A DNA stretch of 64,000 nt, from assembly GCA_963704815.1 (NCBI GenBank), contig CAVPHU010000010.1, positions 310,001 to 374,000 of the forward strand, in the 5' to 3' direction. The position numbers and the translations under genes are program-made. The first letter of the stretch is position 1; every line of letters begins with the position of its first letter. The notes beneath the pieces were generated by a model. That model did no database searches. It saw only the letters and a program-made list of their open reading frames with translations, and was not told where the DNA came from. Below, one piece after another: positions 38,051 to 46,330 of this stretch. The stretch comes from DATKWD01 sp963704815 (GTDB taxonomy: Bacteria > Actinomycetota > Acidimicrobiia > Acidimicrobiales > Salinilacustritrichaceae).

Positions 38051-38580
38051 CGTTCCCCGGCCACGGAGGCCGCCTCTGGTCGGCCTCCTCGTGCCTCGTC
38101 GGCCTCGTGCGGTTGCTCTGCTCCGGGTCGTCATACCCCGTTCCCCGGCTGTGCTGGTGCGGTCGCTTCGCTCCCTGGTTCGGCGGGCGCTGGCGCTTCC
38201 TTCCCGCCGAACGGAGGCCGTGATTTCCGTTCCCCGGCCACGGAGGCCGTCTCGGTCGGCCTCCTCGTGCCTCGTCGGCCTCGTGCCGGTTGCTCTGCTC
38301 CGGGTCGTCATACCCCGTTCCCCGGCTGTGCTGGTGCGGTCGCTTCGCTCCCTGGTTCGGCGGGCGCTGGCGCTTCCTTCCCGCCGAACGGAGGCCGTGA
38401 TTTCCGTTCCCCGGCCACGGAGGCCGTCTCTGGTCGGCCTCCTCGTGCCTCGTCGGCCTCGTGCGGTGTTTGCTCTGCTCCGGGTCGTCATTGACCGTTC
38501 CCCGGTCACGGAGGCCGTCTCTGGTCGGCCTCCTCGTGCCTCGTCGGCCTCGCGCGTTTGCTCTGCATCGTTGTCCCGTT
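38051..38580 (-). repeat. Dispersed hairpin repeat array, six units (locus R4)
   Basis: Six units each begin CGTTCCCCGG, at 38051, 38139, 38228, 38316, 38405 and 38496, so the period is 88-91 bp. Order of types A B A B A A. Type A holds GGAGGCCG / CGGCCTCC; type B holds the 10-bp stem GTTCGGCGGG / CCCGCCGAAC. On the minus strand, which is the strand of the adjacent DUF2342 gene ending at 38621, the units end CCGGGGAACGG as in the other loci. No gene in 38046-38620. Confidence 0.9.
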
Positions 38581-38620
38581 CTTGACCGCTGGCGGTCGTG
38601 AATCGGACGAAGATCCCGGG

Positions 38621-39835
38621 TCAGTCGGCCTCGGGGAGGTCGATTCTTGCGAGCCAGAGGCCGGGGGCGTCGACCTCGGCCGGCGTCGGGAGGTCGCGCT
38701 CGTCGCTCCACAACCGGGCGAGTGCCTCGGTGCCGGCGCGCTCGACGATGCCTTCGACGAACGCCGCGCCTCGGTCGTACTGCGCCTGGTCGAGCTCGAG
38801 CCCGAGCAGCCGCTCGACGAATCGATCGCTCGGATCGGCCTCGACCCGGCGGCGCCGAAGGGCCTCGGTCAGCCGGTCGTAGCTCCCGATCAGCGTGGCC
38901 CCGATCTCATCCATCACGTGGTCGACGTAGCCCGCGATGGCGGCGGTCAGGGCGGCGAGCCGTGGCTGCAGGGCCAGTTGGGCCGGGGACACGATGGCCC
39001 CCAGGACGACCTCGGGATCGCTGAACATCTCCTGGAGCCCGGCGAGCGCATTGGTGTCGGTGGGGTCGATCTCGGGCAGCCGGCTCTCGAGCCCGGCGGC
39101 ATCGGACTGGAAGCCCCCGGCGTACTCGAACAGCAGACCTTCGAGCGTGGTGCGGACGTGGTCGATGCCGAGCACGGCGTGATGGGTGATCTCGTGCAAG
39201 CAGATCCAGAGCCGCAGGTCGTCGCCGTCGAGACTCCAGTCGGAGCCGAACGCCTCGATCGACGACGGCACCACCATCAGCTCGTCCGACGAGGGTCGAG
39301 GGATCGGCAGGTCGTACTGTCCGAAGCTGCGCTGGGCGAGGTGGCCGAGCAGCGAGCCGGCCGTCATGCCGAGCATCATCGGTCCGAGCATCTTCATCAG
39401 CGGCCCGAGCATCGCCGCCATCGGGTCGCCGCCGAGCCCGCTGAGCGGGTCGAGATCGTCGGGGTCGTCGGCGCCCGGGTCCTGGGCCAGCGCGTCGCCG
39501 AGCTTCTCGAAGAGTGGACGGTAGGCGTCGAGGCTCCGCTGCACCCACTGGGCCCGGGTGACGGGGACGACCGACAGGCTTCGCCCGGTGGTCGCCACGT
39601 CGAGGCCGGTGGTCGCGGCGACCCTCAGCTCGGCGACGCGGGCCAGTTCCTCGAGCTTGATGCGTTCGAGCGGGTCGACGTTGGGCTCGGACACGCCGTC
39701 GGTGGCGAGTTGCATGGCCAGTTGGCGGGCGGCGTCCCACGCCACCGGACCCTGACCCCCCATCATCTTGGACAGATCTCCCAAGAACGGGATGCCCGAG
39801 AAGGGATCGTCGCCGAGTGGACCGGGATCGCTCAC
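38621..39835 (-). CDS. DUF2342 zinc-dependent metalloprotease-like protein
   Basis: 404 aa. Zinc motif LHEITHHAVLG (HExxH) in the middle, with AGGFQSDAAGLE further on. Start region FSGIPFLGDLSKMMGG and QGPVAWDAARQLAMQLATDG match the DUF2342 (TIGR03624, F420-biosynthesis-associated) family; true substrate unknown. GTG at 39835 has TACCAT 6 nt before it. It is divergent from the epimerase gene. Confidence 0.8.
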   Translation of the reverse strand: MSDPGPLGDDPFSGIPFLGDLSKMMGGQGPVAWDAARQLAMQLATDGVSEPNVDPLERIKLEELARVAELRVAATTGLDVATTGRSLSVVPVTRAQWVQRSLDAYRPLFEKLGDALAQDPGADDPDDLDPLSGLGGDPMAAMLGPLMKMLGPMMLGMTAGSLLGHLAQRSFGQYDLPIPRPSSDELMVVPSSIEAFGSDWSLDGDDLRLWICLHEITHHAVLGIDHVRTTLEGLLFEYAGGFQSDAAGLESRLPEIDPTDTNALAGLQEMFSDPEVVLGAIVSPAQLALQPRLAALTAAIAGYVDHVMDEIGATLIGSYDRLTEALRRRRVEADPSDRFVERLLGLELDQAQYDRGAAFVEGIVERAGTEALARLWSDERDLPTPAEVDAPGLWLARIDLPEAD

Positions 39836-39841
39836 AAGGGC

Positions 39842-39847
39842 ATGGTA
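39842..39847 (-). promoter_or_regulatory. Leaderless-type -10 of the DUF2342 gene
   Basis: TACCAT on the minus strand ends 6 nt before the GTG at 39835. Confidence 0.45.
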
Positions 39848-39884
39848 GAGCCATGATCTCGGGACGCGACCCTCGGCAACCGGT

Positions 39885-40931
39885 GTGACGACGGTTCTGG
39901 TGACCGGCGCCGCCGGCGAGTTGGGCGGTCGGGTGCTGTCGCTCGTGGCCGACGACCCGTCGGTCGACCGTCTGATCGGCGTCGACCGGGTCGAGATCAC
40001 CGAGCTTCCCACCCGGGCGCAGGTCGTGCGCGCCGACCTGCTGGACGCCGATCTGGTCTCCCTCCTCGACGGCGTCGACGTGGTGCTGCATCTGGCATCG
40101 AACGCGTTGCCGGCCGACGACGCGCCGACGCCCGGCGACGTCCCCATGGCCCGCCGGCTGCTCGAGGCCGCCGCCGAGGTCGGGGTCGGCCATGTCGTGG
40201 TGCGGAGCTCGGCCACCGTCTACGGCGCCTGGCCCAACAACCCCCTGCCCCTGACCGAGGAGGCTGAGCTCCGCCCCGAGCCGCGCTTTCCGTGGGCAAC
40301 CGAGCGGGCCAAGATCGAACGTCTCGTCGGTGAGTACGTGCAGTCACGCAGCGGGGCGACGGCCACGGTGCTCCGGCCCACGGTCACCGTCGGCGACCAC
40401 CGGATCTCGTGGCTGGCCGACGCACTCCGGGCCACGGCGCTCATCCGAGCCGGTGACCAGGACGACCCGCCGGTCCAGTTCCTCCACATCGACGATCTCG
40501 CAGCCGCCGTCGACGTCGCCCGCACCCAACTGATCGACGGGCCGGTCAACGTCGCGCCCGACGGCTGGATGACGGGCGAGACGGTGCGTGCCCTCGCCGG
40601 CGGAGGCCCGCGCCTTCGTCTGCCGGAGCCGTTGGCGACCCGATTCGCCGGGTGGCGGTGGCGACGCCGACTCGCGCCGACCCCGCCCGGGCTCGTTCCC
40701 TACACCCAGCATCCCTGGGTCGTGTCGAACGACCGGCTCACGGCCGCCGGGTGGAAGCCCGAGTTCAGCAACGAAGAGGCCTATGTGGCCGGGCACGAGG
40801 CCAGTCCGTGGGCGGACCTCAGCCCGCGCCGCCGCCAGGAACTCGCGCTCGGCGTGGCCGGCGGTGTCATGGCCGCGGCCGTCGTGGGTGCGGTGGTCGC
40901 GCTCCGACGGCGGGCGCGCCGGTCCGGCTGA
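39885..40931 (+). CDS. NAD(P)-dependent epimerase/dehydratase-like protein
   Basis: 348 aa extended short-chain dehydrogenase. VLVTGAAGELGG at the N-terminus binds the cofactor; VVVRSSATVYG gives the Ser-Thr-Tyr region. The usual YxxxK is not clearly present (WATERAKIE stands near it), so it may act as a reductase-like or a non-catalytic member. A C-terminal membrane helix (ALGVAGGVMAAAVVGAVVALRRR) anchors it. Substrate unknown. Confidence 0.7.
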   Translation: MTTVLVTGAAGELGGRVLSLVADDPSVDRLIGVDRVEITELPTRAQVVRADLLDADLVSLLDGVDVVLHLASNALPADDAPTPGDVPMARRLLEAAAEVGVGHVVVRSSATVYGAWPNNPLPLTEEAELRPEPRFPWATERAKIERLVGEYVQSRSGATATVLRPTVTVGDHRISWLADALRATALIRAGDQDDPPVQFLHIDDLAAAVDVARTQLIDGPVNVAPDGWMTGETVRALAGGGPRLRLPEPLATRFAGWRWRRRLAPTPPGLVPYTQHPWVVSNDRLTAAGWKPEFSNEEAYVAGHEASPWADLSPRRRQELALGVAGGVMAAAVVGAVVALRRRARRSG

Positions 40932-40952
40932 TCGGGACCGCCCCGCCGCGGG

Positions 40953-42149
40953 TCAGCGGCGGCCGAGGTCGATCGTCGTCGAGACCTCTTCGCCCGCACG
41001 CCGATAGGTGATGGTGACCGTCTCGCCGGGATCGTGCGCCCGCAACGTGACCACGAGGGCGGACATCGTCGTGGTCGGCTGGCCCGCCAGGCTGGTGATC
41101 ACGTCGCCCGGCTGGAGTCCGGCTCCCGCTGCGGGCCCGCCGTCGGCGATCCCGAGGACCAGCGCACCGCCGGGCACGTCTTCGGCGGCAGCCGCCGCCA
41201 TCGCGAGATCGGTGCCCTCGATACCGAGCAGCGGGTGCTGCGCTTCGCCGGTCTCGATGATGTCATCGGCCACGTTGCGGGCGATGTCGATCGGTGTGGC
41301 GAACCCCAGCCCTTCGGCTCCCACCTCGGTGACCGCGATGGCCGTGGTGATGCCGATCACCGCCCCTTGGGAGTTGACCAGCGCACCCCCCGACGACCCC
41401 GGTGCGATGGGTGCATCGAACTGCACCATGTCGTGCAACGTGCCCGCATCCGGTCCGACCACCCGACGTCCGAGTGCACTCACGACCCCGGTGGTCACCG
41501 ACGGTCCGCCGCTGAGCCCGGCGGGAGAACCGATCGCGATCACCGGTTCGCCGACCCGCAGGACCACGTCGCTGCCCAGGACGGCGGTGGGAACGTCGTC
41601 GACGTCGATCTTGATGACGGCGAGGTCGGTGAGCGGGTCGGCTCCGATCACCTCGGCTTCGTACAACGAGCCGTTGGCGAGTTCGACCCGCACCTCGCGG
41701 GCGTCTTCGACGACGTGGGCATTGGTCATCAGGTAGCCGTTGCTGCGGAACACGACGCCCGAACCGGACCGGATCTCGTTGTCGGTGGCGATTTCGAGGC
41801 GGGCGATGGCCGGGCTGATGCGGTCGGCGACCTCGACCACGCCGCCGTCTCCGGTCGCCACGCCGGACGTGGCGACCGGGGGGATGGCGACTCGTTCGAT
41901 CACCTGGCGCTCCACGACCCGAGGCTCGAGGCCGCCGATCAGGGTGATGACGCCCATGCTGAACACGGTCCCGATGAGCCCGGCAACCGCAGCGACGGCC
42001 CAGACCGAGACCTGGCGGGACGGGACGGCCGGAGTCTCGGTCGCCGCCGCGGCGCCGACTTCGGAGGGGTGACGCCAGAGACGATCTTCCTGCGGCAGCG
42101 GCGGCAGAAAGGATTCGTCGTCGGCGTCGCCCGGGTTGTCCCACGACAT
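40953..42149 (-). CDS. Second HtrA-like serine protease with PDZ domain
   Basis: 398 aa. Cytoplasmic head, membrane helix (VAAVAGLIGTVFSMGVITLIGG), trypsin fold with His in MTNAHVV (about residue 143), Asp in TDLAVIKID and Ser in PGSSGGALVN (about 252), then a PDZ starting near GGALVLGIADGGPAAGAGL. Note GSSGG rather than the more common GNSGG. Alone next to moaE; unlike the first htrA it is not in the sigma locus. Confidence 0.88.
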   Translation of the reverse strand: MSWDNPGDADDESFLPPLPQEDRLWRHPSEVGAAAATETPAVPSRQVSVWAVAAVAGLIGTVFSMGVITLIGGLEPRVVERQVIERVAIPPVATSGVATGDGGVVEVADRISPAIARLEIATDNEIRSGSGVVFRSNGYLMTNAHVVEDAREVRVELANGSLYEAEVIGADPLTDLAVIKIDVDDVPTAVLGSDVVLRVGEPVIAIGSPAGLSGGPSVTTGVVSALGRRVVGPDAGTLHDMVQFDAPIAPGSSGGALVNSQGAVIGITTAIAVTEVGAEGLGFATPIDIARNVADDIIETGEAQHPLLGIEGTDLAMAAAAAEDVPGGALVLGIADGGPAAGAGLQPGDVITSLAGQPTTTMSALVVTLRAHDPGETVTITYRRAGEEVSTTIDLGRR

Positions 42150-42157
42150 GATCGCCG

Positions 42158-42163
42158 ATGCTA
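42158..42163 (-). promoter_or_regulatory. Leaderless-type -10 of the second htrA
   Basis: TAGCAT on the minus strand ends 8 nt before the ATG at 42149. Confidence 0.4.
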
Positions 42164-42175
42164 CGGCACGATCTC

Positions 42176-42217
42176 GTCGGGTTGATCGCGGGGCCGGTCG
42201 GGTTGATCGCAGGGCCG
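42176..42217. repeat. 21-bp direct repeat between htrA and moaE
   Basis: Two adjacent copies of a unit beginning GTCGGGTTGATCGC, at 42176 and 42197, one base different. It lies in the divergent promoter region. Could be an operator or a chance duplication. Confidence 0.5.
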
Positions 42218-42261
42218 GCGGAGCCTGCACCCTGGGCGAGGCCGTGGCCGGAGCGACCTCC

Positions 42262-42267
42262 TAGCAT
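42262..42267 (+). promoter_or_regulatory. Leaderless-type -10 of moaE
   Basis: TAGCAT ends 8 nt before the GTG at 42276. Confidence 0.4.
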
Positions 42268-42275
42268 GGGCTGTC

Positions 42276-42758
42276 GTGGAGGCTGCGCTGTTCCCCGAGC
42301 CGATCCGTGGCGACCGCTGGTTGGGTGTCGGCGACGACGTCCTTCCCGTCGACCGTGTCTCGGCGTGGGTGATCGAGCCCCGTTGCGGCGCCGCCGTGAC
42401 GTTCGTGGGGACCGCCCGCGACCACAGCGAGGGTCGACCCGAGGTCCATCGGCTGGCCTACGAGGCGTACGACGAGCAGGTGGTGGTCCGGTTCGACCGC
42501 ATCGTCGACGAGATCCGACAGCGCTGGCCCGACGTCGGCCGGGTGGCAATGCTGCACCGCACGGGCGAGGTGCCGGTCGCCGAGGCGGCGGTGGTCGTCG
42601 CTGTCGCGTCGCCCCACCGCGCCGACGCGTTCGAGGCGGCAAGCTTCGGTATCGACACGCTCAAGGCCACCGCACCCATCTGGAAGCGCGAGGCGTGGCG
42701 AGACGGCGAATCGTGGGGACTCGAGCCCCAACACATCGTCGAGGTCGGTGGCTCGTGA
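42276..42758 (+). CDS. moaE: Molybdopterin synthase catalytic subunit
   Basis: 160 aa. GAAVTFVGTARDHSEGRP at the N-terminus, LAYEAYDE, MLHRTGEVPVAEAAVVVAV and SPHRADAFEA, and the catalytic Lys segment TLKATAPIWKREAW near the C-terminus all match MoaE, which moves sulfur from MoaD to precursor Z. No moaD, moaA or other Mo-cofactor gene is seen in this window. GTG start. Confidence 0.93.
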   Translation: MEAALFPEPIRGDRWLGVGDDVLPVDRVSAWVIEPRCGAAVTFVGTARDHSEGRPEVHRLAYEAYDEQVVVRFDRIVDEIRQRWPDVGRVAMLHRTGEVPVAEAAVVVAVASPHRADAFEAASFGIDTLKATAPIWKREAWRDGESWGLEPQHIVEVGGS

Positions 42759-43162
42759 GCGCACTCGCCTTCCTCTTCATCGCCCTGCTGCTCTCGGGCA
42801 TCGGTTCGGCCGTGCTCGTGTTGCGCAACCGCCGCCCGACCTCGGTCGAGTCGGGCATCGACGAGTTCCGCCGCGAGATGAGCGCCTTGGCGCCGCCCGA
42901 GCGTCCCCAGCGGCGGCGCGCGCAGGGTCCACCGGCCGGGGCGCCCGAACCCGACCCCGGCGACCCGGTCGAACCGTCGCCCGACGTGCCCGCCTCCGAT
43001 CGCGGGGTCGCCACCCCAGGCGAAGCGGCGACCGCGCCGTCGGCTGCTGACCCCCGACCGTCCCGTCACGAGGCGACCTCCGCGCCTTCGCCGGCAGATC
43101 CGCACCCGCGCGGTTCCGAATCTGCCAAGCTCCGACCACCTGACGAATCCGGGGCAACGTGA
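42755..43162 (+). CDS. Small membrane protein with Pro-rich cytoplasmic tail
   Basis: 135 aa. GTG start overlapping the moaE stop by 4 nt. One membrane helix (AFLFIALLLSGIGSAVLVL) then a charged, Pro/Ala-rich tail. Found just before mreB, so it may be part of the same transcript, though there is no evidence it is a wall protein. Confidence 0.55.
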   Translation: MSALAFLFIALLLSGIGSAVLVLRNRRPTSVESGIDEFRREMSALAPPERPQRRRAQGPPAGAPEPDPGDPVEPSPDVPASDRGVATPGEAATAPSAADPRPSRHEATSAPSPADPHPRGSESAKLRPPDESGAT

Positions 43163-43190
43163 ACCACCATCCTCCGGTCACGGGCTACTG

Positions 43191-44195
43191 ATGGCCCGCG
43201 ACCTCGCAATCGACCTCGGCACGGCCAACACGCTCGTGTACGCCAAGGGTGCAGGCATCGTCCTCAACGAGCCGACGGTGATCGCCCTCAACAGTCGGAC
43301 CGGCGAAGTGCTGGCGATGGGCCAGCAGGCCTGGCAGATGATCGGCCGGACCCCCGGCTACATCGTCGCGGTGCGACCGCTCCGCCAGGGTGCCATCACC
43401 GACTTCGACATCACGCAACGAATGATCCGCCTGCTGCTCGAACGGGCCGGGGTCAACCGGCTCAACCGGCCGCGGGTCGTGATCTGCGTCCCGTCGGCCA
43501 TCACCGAGGTCGAACGTCGCGCCGTCACCGAGGCAGCCCGACGGGCCGGAGCGGCCGACGCCCAGCTGCTCGAACAGCCGATGGCCGCCGCCATCGGTGC
43601 GGGGCTTCCCATCAACGAACCCGTGGCCAACATGGTGATCGACGTCGGCGGCGGTACGTCCGAGACCGCGCTCATCTCCCTCGGGGGAGTCGTCGCTCTG
43701 CAGGCGGTTCGGGTGGGTTCGTTCGACATCGATGCCGCGATCCAGGCGTTCGTGCGGCGCGAGTACGGCATCGCCATCGGCGAGCGGACCGCAGAGGAGA
43801 TCAAGGTCGCGGTCGGATCGGCCTGGCCCGTCAACGACGGGGTGAGTGCCGAGGTCCGCGGTCGCGAGCTCATGTCGGGGCTTCCGAAGAACGTGATCCT
43901 CTCGGCCGCCGAGGTTCGCGTGGCCATCGCCGAGCCCGTGCAGGCCATCGTCGACTCGGTCGTCGCCTGTCTCGGGCGAGCGCCCGCCGAACTGGCGCAC
44001 GACCTGATCCTCCAGGGCATGTACCTCGTCGGGGGCGGAGGCCTCCTGAGCGGCCTCGATCAACGCATCGCCAACGAGACGCAGATCCCCGTACAGATCG
44101 TCGATGCTCCGCTCGAGTGCGTCGTGCTGGGTGCTGGTCGGTGTATCGAGATGTACGACCAGCTCAAGGTGATGTTCATGGGGGCCCGCGGCTGA
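43191..44195 (+). CDS. mreB: Actin-like protein MreB
   Basis: 334 aa. Actin fold motifs: IDLGTANTLVYAKG (phosphate 1), ICVPSAITEVERRAV, VIDVGGGTSETALISLGG (phosphate 2), YLVGGGGLLSGLDQRI (adenosine). Shape protein that guides side-wall synthesis. No mreC, mreD or rodA next to it, so it may not be in a rod operon; MreB-like proteins are also used for polar or spore functions in Actinobacteria. Confidence 0.92.
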   Translation: MARDLAIDLGTANTLVYAKGAGIVLNEPTVIALNSRTGEVLAMGQQAWQMIGRTPGYIVAVRPLRQGAITDFDITQRMIRLLLERAGVNRLNRPRVVICVPSAITEVERRAVTEAARRAGAADAQLLEQPMAAAIGAGLPINEPVANMVIDVGGGTSETALISLGGVVALQAVRVGSFDIDAAIQAFVRREYGIAIGERTAEEIKVAVGSAWPVNDGVSAEVRGRELMSGLPKNVILSAAEVRVAIAEPVQAIVDSVVACLGRAPAELAHDLILQGMYLVGGGGLLSGLDQRIANETQIPVQIVDAPLECVVLGAGRCIEMYDQLKVMFMGARG

Positions 44196-44214
44196 TCGGG
44201 CCCGCGGCGGGGTG

Positions 44215-44832
44215 CTACGGCACCACGTCGTCGACCCCGAGCACGTCGGCCGCCGCTTGACGGGTCTGCCAGTCCCGATCGGTGCGTGCGGTCTCGAGTG
44301 CAGCGGCCACCTCGGGCCCGTCGAAGGGCGCGAGTGCGAGCACGGCGCGTCGCCGGATGGTGGCCACGTCTCCCATTGCGACGAGGATCGCCGGAAGGCC
44401 TTCGGGTCGGCCGATGGCGCCCAGTGCGGCCACCGCCGACTCGCGCACCAGCTTGTGGGGGTGCCCGGTCGCGAGATCCGCAAGTGGTTCGACGATGCCT
44501 CGTTCGGAGGGCGCACGTTCGCCCGACGCCCACGCCGCCCGTTCGACCACCATCACGTCGTCGTCTGCGAGCAGTGGCACGAGCGAGGGTGGTTCGTCGC
44601 CGGGCACGCCCGCCACGATGTCGACGGCCCGGAGGCGAACCGAGACAGCCCGGTCGCCGAGGGCGGCGCGCAGGCGGTCAGGGGTGAGGGAGCCGCAGCG
44701 GTACGCGGCGCCGATGGCTGCGACGCGGACCTGGGCGTCCTGGTCGTCGAGCGCCCCGACCACGGTTCCGGCGTCGCCGCGATGGCCCGCGACGATGACG
44801 TCGCGTCGTCGATCGGCGACGGATCGGTCCAC
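44215..44832 (-). CDS. HEAT-repeat protein
   Basis: 205 aa of repeated helical pairs, each with VRVAAIGAAYR- or VRESAVAALGAIG-like segments; about five or six repeats. Scaffold or phycobilin-lyase-like HEAT protein; the partner is unknown. GTG start; ends next to mreB on the opposite strand. Confidence 0.65.
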   Translation of the reverse strand: MDRSVADRRRDVIVAGHRGDAGTVVGALDDQDAQVRVAAIGAAYRCGSLTPDRLRAALGDRAVSVRLRAVDIVAGVPGDEPPSLVPLLADDDVMVVERAAWASGERAPSERGIVEPLADLATGHPHKLVRESAVAALGAIGRPEGLPAILVAMGDVATIRRRAVLALAPFDGPEVAAALETARTDRDWQTRQAAADVLGVDDVVP

Positions 44833-44835
44833 AGG

Positions 44836-45138
44836 TCAGATCGCAGACGACAGGATGGAGCCGAGGAACGCGGCGATCGCAGCGATCACCGAGGCGACGA
44901 CGACGCCGACGCCGGCGGCGATCAGCGCGAGCTCGATCATCGAGAGAGCCTGGCGCCACACCGGCGTCCGGACGTCCTCGCCATCCGGGTCGTCGGCCCT
45001 CCGCCAACCCCGGCCACCGCGGTGGTTTCGCGTCGAGTCCATGGCAGGCTTGGCCGTCCGGGAGACGAGCGATGCGAGCACGGCGAGGATGCCCACCAGG
45101 GCGACGATGATGACCAACGTGGACACGAGCGACGACAT
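44836..45138 (-). CDS. Hypothetical membrane protein (100 aa)
   Basis: Two hydrophobic helices: an N-terminal one (LVSTLVIIVALVGILAVLASLV) and a C-terminal one (IELALIAAGVGVVVASVIAAIAA), joined by a basic loop. No family recognised. Its start codon and the start codon of the divergent PDZ-Lon gene share the bases CATG at 45136-45139. Confidence 0.55.
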   Translation of the reverse strand: MSSLVSTLVIIVALVGILAVLASLVSRTAKPAMDSTRNHRGGRGWRRADDPDGEDVRTPVWRQALSMIELALIAAGVGVVVASVIAAIAAFLGSILSSAI

Positions 45139-46267
45139 GGTACCGGGCGGTGCCGGGCCGGCGCCGACGGCGATCGACGAGGCTGCGGCTCGAGTCCGTC
45201 GCCGTCACCGCCGCCGGTGGTGGATCGCCGGGACCGTCGCCGTCCTTCTGATCGGGATCGTCGCCGCCGGCCTCTTCATCCAACTCCCGTACTACGCCCT
45301 GGAACCCGGATCGGTGCGTCCCACCGAGGAGGCCATCACGGTCAGCGGAGCCGAGTCGTTCCCGAGCGAAGGCATGATCGAGTTCACCACGGTGGCGATC
45401 CGCCAGATCACGCCGTTCGACGCGGTCGCGGCCTGGCTCGACGACGACGTCGAGGTGCTGTCCGAAGAGGACCTGTTCGGGCCGCGGACGGCCGAGGAGA
45501 ACCGCCAGTTCAACATCCAGTTGATGGACACATCGAAGCTCGACGCCGTCCGGGTGGCCCTGGTCGAACTCGGCTACGAGGTGCCGATCACGGTGACGGG
45601 TCAGATCGTCGTCGAGGTCGGCGACGGGACGCCGGCCGATGGGGTCCTCACGCCCGGCGACGTGATCGTCTCGGTCGACGACACCGAGATCCGCGAAGTG
45701 TCCGATCTCAACGACGCCCTCCTCCCGACCCGGCCCGGCGACGAGGTCGTACTCGGGATCGAGCGCGAAGGATCGTCCGAGGTGGTCGATGTGCCCATCG
45801 TTCTCGGCGAACGCTCCGACGGTGGCGAGAACGGCTTCATCGGCGTGAGCCTCTCGCCGCGCGACCTGGTGTACGACTTCCCCTTCGAGGTCGAGATCGA
45901 CAGCGGGAACGTCGGCGGTCCCTCGGCCGGCCTGGCCTTCACGCTGAGTGTCCTCGACGTGCTCACGCCCGGCGAGCTGACCGGCGGGTCCCGCGTGGCG
46001 GTCACCGGCACGATTCTCGGCGACGGCACCGTTGGCCCGGTGGGTGGCGTCGAGCAGAAGGCAGCAGCCGTACGCAACGCCGGCATCGAGCTCTTTCTGG
46101 TGCCGGTCGGCGAAGGAGCGGTCGCTCGCCAACATGCCGGTGACGGCGTGAAGGTCGTCGAGGTCGCCGACCTCGACGAAGCACTCGCCGCGCTCGACCA
46201 GCTCGGCGGGAACGCGCTCGACCTCGGATCGCCGGGGCGCGGCGAAGAGGCCCTCGCCGGCGACTGA
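45137..46267 (+). CDS. PDZ-domain Lon-like serine protease (YlbL-like)
   Basis: 376 aa. Membrane helix (IAGTVAVLLIGIVAAGLFI), an extracellular PDZ (GDVIVSVDDTEIREVSDL), then a Lon-type catalytic domain with Ser in GNVGGPSAGLAFTL and Lys in GGVEQKAAAVRNAG forming the Ser-Lys dyad. Such proteins process envelope proteins. Start ATG at 45137; no ribosome site or -10 seen. Confidence 0.88.
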   Translation: MVPGGAGPAPTAIDEAAARVRRRHRRRWWIAGTVAVLLIGIVAAGLFIQLPYYALEPGSVRPTEEAITVSGAESFPSEGMIEFTTVAIRQITPFDAVAAWLDDDVEVLSEEDLFGPRTAEENRQFNIQLMDTSKLDAVRVALVELGYEVPITVTGQIVVEVGDGTPADGVLTPGDVIVSVDDTEIREVSDLNDALLPTRPGDEVVLGIEREGSSEVVDVPIVLGERSDGGENGFIGVSLSPRDLVYDFPFEVEIDSGNVGGPSAGLAFTLSVLDVLTPGELTGGSRVAVTGTILGDGTVGPVGGVEQKAAAVRNAGIELFLVPVGEGAVARQHAGDGVKVVEVADLDEALAALDQLGGNALDLGSPGRGEEALAGD

Positions 46268-46316
46268 GGGGACACGCGCTTCGACCGGGGTGCACGGCCC
46301 CACGACAGTGACGTCG

Positions 46317-46322
46317 TACCAT
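46317..46322 (+). promoter_or_regulatory. Leaderless-type -10 of the DivIVA-domain gene
   Basis: TACCAT ends 8 nt before the ATG at 46331. Confidence 0.4.
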
Positions 46323-46330
46323 CGAGCACG

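Noticed and set aside
38051..38580. CRISPR array
   Set aside because: Regular spacing suggested it, but units are repeats end to end with no unique spacers, there are two unit types, and no cas genes are present.
37860..38711. Long minus-strand ORF with repeated Arg/Thr/Glu peptides
   Set aside because: It is the translation of the hairpin repeat array in one frame; the peptide repeats only mirror the DNA repeats and there is no ribosome site.
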